Shown: piece after piece, positions 4,587 to 7,296 of the stretch
Position numbering within the stretch: the first letter of the stretch is position 1
Layout: every line of letters starts with the position of its first letter
NCBI GenBank assembly: GCA_937901025.1
Contig: CALCGR010000078.1
Coordinates: 1 to 7,296, forward strand
Source: an uncultured Bacteroidales bacterium
Lineage (GTDB): Bacteria > Bacteroidota > Bacteroidia > Bacteroidales > Paludibacteraceae
DNA length: 7,296 nucleotides
Direction: 5' to 3'
Program-made: the position numbers and the translations under genes
Notes under the pieces: model-generated
Told to the model about the DNA's origin: nothing
What the model saw: only the letters and a program-made list of their open reading frames with translations
The model's database searches: none

Positions 4587-7296
4587 ATGAAAAAAACATT
4601 CAAATTTCTAACAGTCTTTCTGTTAGCGCTCTTAGGAGCAAGTAATTTGCGGGCAAGTACCGTCTACTATGCTATTTCTGCTGAAGACCAAAAATGTTAT
4701 ACCGTAAAATATAACATAAAATTAGGTAATGACAATTGGATAAGCGGAGAAATGGAAAATACAGGGAAAAGTTACAATGGAAGTCCCGTTTTCTCTGTTA
4801 CATTTTCAGAAATATACGGAGGAGTTGATGTAATGCAATTCCAATTATATGATAATAACTCTTGGAAATCTCAAGACGAGCCGTATAATTCTTATACTAC
4901 GTCTTCTACCTATTCTGGCAAAATGTATGTCCATGGCAGTGGTTGGGTTTCTTATTCAACAGATACCCCGTACACGCTTTATTATGTTAATGCAAACGAC
5001 TGGAACGATGTATACGCTTATGCTTGGAATAGCAACTGCGATAACAACTGGAGTTGGCGCGGTATTCAAATGACCAAGACTGATAAAACCTATAATGGAA
5101 AGGATATTTATAGTCTTGAATTCACTAAACGTTTCACAAAAGTTATTTTCAATGGCGCAAACTCAGATAAACAAACAGGAGACTTAGACTGCTATTCCAA
5201 TGCAGGCAAGATCTATGATGGCACGAATTGGCAGACTTATAACTACGACGTAACTCTCACTTTCAAAAATGGTTCGGAAACAGTAGCTACCGAATCTGTT
5301 CTCAAAGATGGCAGTATCACCGCCCCGTCTGCTCCTTCAAAAACCGGTTATACCTTTGCCGGATGGAAGAATGGTTCAACGACAGTTCAATCCGGCGGAA
5401 CTATCTCTAGCGTTCAAGCCGATGCAACGTATGATGCGCAGTGGACAGCCAACACCAACACCCCCTACACCGTTAAGCACTACAAGCAGAACCTTGATGG
5501 TACATATCCTTCTACGGCAACCGAGACCGAGAATTTAACAGGAACGACAGACGCTTCCGTTACTCCTGCCGTTAAATCTTATACAGGTTTTACGGCTCCG
5601 AGTACCCAAACGAAAACGATTGTGGCTGATGGCTCGTTAGTAGTTGAGTATAAATATACTCGTAACTCTCACACATTAACATGGAATGCCAATGGCGGTA
5701 CAATTGATGGAAAAGCAACAAAAGAGGAGACCTTAAAATACGGTGCTACAATCACAGTTCCGCAAACGTCTTCTCTATCTTATTCTGGTCACAACTTCAC
5801 GGGATGGAACACCGCTCCTGCTTCTACTATGCCCGATAATGATGTTACCTATACTGCTCAATGGGAAGTAGCAGCCACAGCAACAGTTACGTATGATGGC
5901 AATGGCAATACAGGAGGAACGGTTCCGACGGACGCAACCACCTATGCTCCTGGTGCAACAGTAACCGTTCTAACCGGAACTCCCGAAAAGACGGGTTATA
6001 ACTTTAACGGTTGGAAAAATAGCGATGGAGGTGCCATCCTATCCGCAGGTAGCACGTTTACCATTAATTCCAGTGTGACTCTTACTGCTCAATGGGAGGC
6101 TATTAACTATACTATTACCTACAATCTTGATGGTGGTACAAACTACGATGGTGCGCCTGCTACCTACAACATTGAGACAGCTACCATCAAATTAGGAACA
6201 CCGACAAAAACCGACTATACTTTTGATGGTTGGTACGATGCAGAAACAGGTGGCGATAAAGTGACCCAAATCACACTTGGTTCGACCGGCAACAAGACCC
6301 TCTGGGCTCGTTGGCACGAAACATTGTATGCCGTTACCACAAACAAGGGTACAGGTATTGCTACTGTTACTTCTTCTTTTGATTGTGGTAATGTAACTGC
6401 AAAAACGATTACTGCTACTTTAACCAATGGCTATACCATCGCAGATTGGACCGTTACGGGCGGTGTAACCATCGTTTCCGGTCAAGGAACTAATGAGATT
6501 ACAGTTAAGGCCACTTCTGCTGGTACGGTTACTGCTAATGCCACCGAGAATAAATCAAGTGTTACCGTCAACGTAACAGATGGTCAATCTTCTTGGGGTA
6601 AATGGAAAGAAGGATCCACAGATAGGGCTTGGGGTTATACTATGCCTTCCAAAGTAGGTGTAGCAACTTCTCAACAGATTACCGCTGTTGCGAATAGTGG
6701 TTACAAGTTCGTAAGTTGGGAACTTACAGGAGGTATAGAATTGGCAGCCGGATCTGCTCTAACCAATGCCACCATCACCATTAAGGGTAAAGGCTCCAGC
6801 GAAGCCGGTACTGCCGTTGCTACCTTTGCCGAAGACCTCAGCAGTAACTGGTATCTCGCAGGTACAGACAACATATTCCCTGATGGATGGAATACCAGCG
6901 AAAAAAATATGATGAAACGCGCAACCGGTCACTCGACAGAGAATGTGTATTACTTTACCATTCATGTAAACGATGCAGATATTAAACCTGCTGGACAAGA
7001 AAGCACATATCAATTCAAGATTCGTCACTATAAAGAAGGTGATGGCGCTTGCAATGATTGGTTTGGGTCTAATGACAAAGATCACTTCTGGATACAAGGA
7101 ACTAGCACAATGACACTGCACAATGGGGGAAGTGAAAACGAACTTTACTTTATCCCAACTGTTGCCGGTGATTATGAGTTTAAGGTTGATGCTACTAACG
7201 GTGCAGATGTTAAACTGACCGTTACTTGGCCAATCTATAATTGCGTTTATGGTGACTTCGATAATTGGGACAAGACTGCGCATAAACTCAATTTTG
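4587..7296 (+). CDS. Exported multi-domain protein with starch-binding-like modules and InlB-type repeats (3' end outside window)
   Basis: The frame is open for 903 codons to the window edge. A signal peptide (1-23) has a KK start, a hydrophobic core and cleavage after LRA; there is no lipobox cysteine. Residues 24-130 form a beta-rich segment with VDVMQFQLYDNNSWKSQ. Residues 130-215 resemble CBM26-type starch-binding modules: LYYVNANDWNDVYAYAW, then GIQMTK, then KVIFNGANSDKQTGDLD. Four Listeria-Bacteroides repeats follow at 221-286, 362-426, 433-503 and 506-576. A related module lies at 294-358 (TVKHYKQNLDGTY to YKYT), and two divergent repeats are centred on 615-621 and 705-711. A further beta-rich module (754-882, starting NWYLAGT) resembles SusE/F-like carbohydrate-binding domains, and another begins at the edge. 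The protein probably binds starch or another glycan at the cell surface. A catalytic or C-terminal sorting domain, if present, lies beyond the window. The ATG is fixed by the signal peptide and leader motif. Confidence 0.85.
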   Translation, partial: MKKTFKFLTVFLLALLGASNLRASTVYYAISAEDQKCYTVKYNIKLGNDNWISGEMENTGKSYNGSPVFSVTFSEIYGGVDVMQFQLYDNNSWKSQDEPYNSYTTSSTYSGKMYVHGSGWVSYSTDTPYTLYYVNANDWNDVYAYAWNSNCDNNWSWRGIQMTKTDKTYNGKDIYSLEFTKRFTKVIFNGANSDKQTGDLDCYSNAGKIYDGTNWQTYNYDVTLTFKNGSETVATESVLKDGSITAPSAPSKTGYTFAGWKNGSTTVQSGGTISSVQADATYDAQWTANTNTPYTVKHYKQNLDGTYPSTATETENLTGTTDASVTPAVKSYTGFTAPSTQTKTIVADGSLVVEYKYTRNSHTLTWNANGGTIDGKATKEETLKYGATITVPQTSSLSYSGHNFTGWNTAPASTMPDNDVTYTAQWEVAATATVTYDGNGNTGGTVPTDATTYAPGATVTVLTGTPEKTGYNFNGWKNSDGGAILSAGSTFTINSSVTLTAQWEAINYTITYNLDGGTNYDGAPATYNIETATIKLGTPTKTDYTFDGWYDAETGGDKVTQITLGSTGNKTLWARWHETLYAVTTNKGTGIATVTSSFDCGNVTAKTITATLTNGYTIADWTVTGGVTIVSGQGTNEITVKATSAGTVTANATENKSSVTVNVTDGQSSWGKWKEGSTDRAWGYTMPSKVGVATSQQITAVANSGYKFVSWELTGGIELAAGSALTNATITIKGKGSSEAGTAVATFAEDLSSNWYLAGTDNIFPDGWNTSEKNMMKRATGHSTENVYYFTIHVNDADIKPAGQESTYQFKIRHYKEGDGACNDWFGSNDKDHFWIQGTSTMTLHNGGSENELYFIPTVAGDYEFKVDATNGADVKLTVTWPIYNCVYGDFDNWDKTAHKLNF
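5247..6314 (+). repeat. Listeria-Bacteroides (InlB B-type) protein repeats
   Basis: Four units lie at 5247-5444, 5670-5864, 5883-6095 and 6102-6314. Each has a G-Y-x-F-x-G-W type core (GYTFAGW, GHNFTGW, GYNFNGW, DYTFDGW) and ends in AQW or ARW. The second follows a related module of different sequence at 5466-5660. The units are well diverged at the DNA level, so the array is old rather than recently amplified. Such repeats typically act as stalks or adhesion modules in surface proteins. Confidence 0.8.

Noticed and set aside
6759..7283. 174-codon minus-strand ORF
   Set aside because: It is antisense to a clear module of the exported protein, whose frame is uninterrupted and family-like; it has no recognisable domain of its own.
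1..7296. CRISPR array, tRNA or rRNA genes
   Set aside because: No regularly spaced repeats with unique spacers and no tRNA or rRNA-like sequence were seen.

Overview
The window looks like chromosomal DNA of a member of the Bacteroidales (gut or rumen Bacteroides/Prevotella type). Three promoters carry the Bacteroidetes -7 element TAnnTTTG, and two of them also have a -33 TTG exactly 20 bp upstream. Most starts lack a Shine-Dalgarno sequence and are preceded by AT-rich leaders. The protein families also fit: a RAYT-like Y1 transposase, a RhuM/PLD-like protein, PutAbiC, and a secreted protein with Listeria-Bacteroides (InlB B-type) repeats. The species cannot be determined from the sequence.

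Layout. (1) 1-1240: an 11-bp tandem repeat, a strong promoter, a perfect palindrome in the leader, and a Y1 (HUH) REP-associated-type transposase. Its C-terminal third resembles the nucleotide-binding fold of DprA/Smf. The gene ends in a hairpin terminator. (2) 1260-2129, minus strand and convergent: a RhuM-family protein with a C-terminal PLD-like HxR(x4)D motif, with its own -7 box. (3) 2178-2570: a gene-free, very AT-rich divergent control region with three kinds of repeat, a near-consensus plus-strand promoter and a structured leader of about 180 nt. (4) 2571-4545: a compact, AT-rich plus-strand gene set. It comprises an unrecognised 129-aa protein, a possible 16-aa peptide or gene remnant, an unrecognised 93-aa protein with an unusual perfect Shine-Dalgarno, and a two-helix membrane protein of the PutAbiC (putative phage abortive infection) family. 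(5) 4587-7296: the first 903 codons of a large exported protein with a signal peptide, CBM26-like starch-binding sequence, InlB-type repeats and a further beta-rich module. It runs off the window.

Reading. The middle part has the character of a small accessory or defence island: a mobile-element-type enzyme, RhuM-PLD, and a PutAbiC with small unknown partners, set next to a likely carbohydrate-binding surface protein. The best candidate for an undescribed system is the 2351-4545 transcription unit, in which two small unknown proteins precede PutAbiC under one clear promoter. The RAYT/DprA-like fusion is the second candidate. Both are inferences from one sequence. No CRISPR array, tRNA or rRNA was seen.
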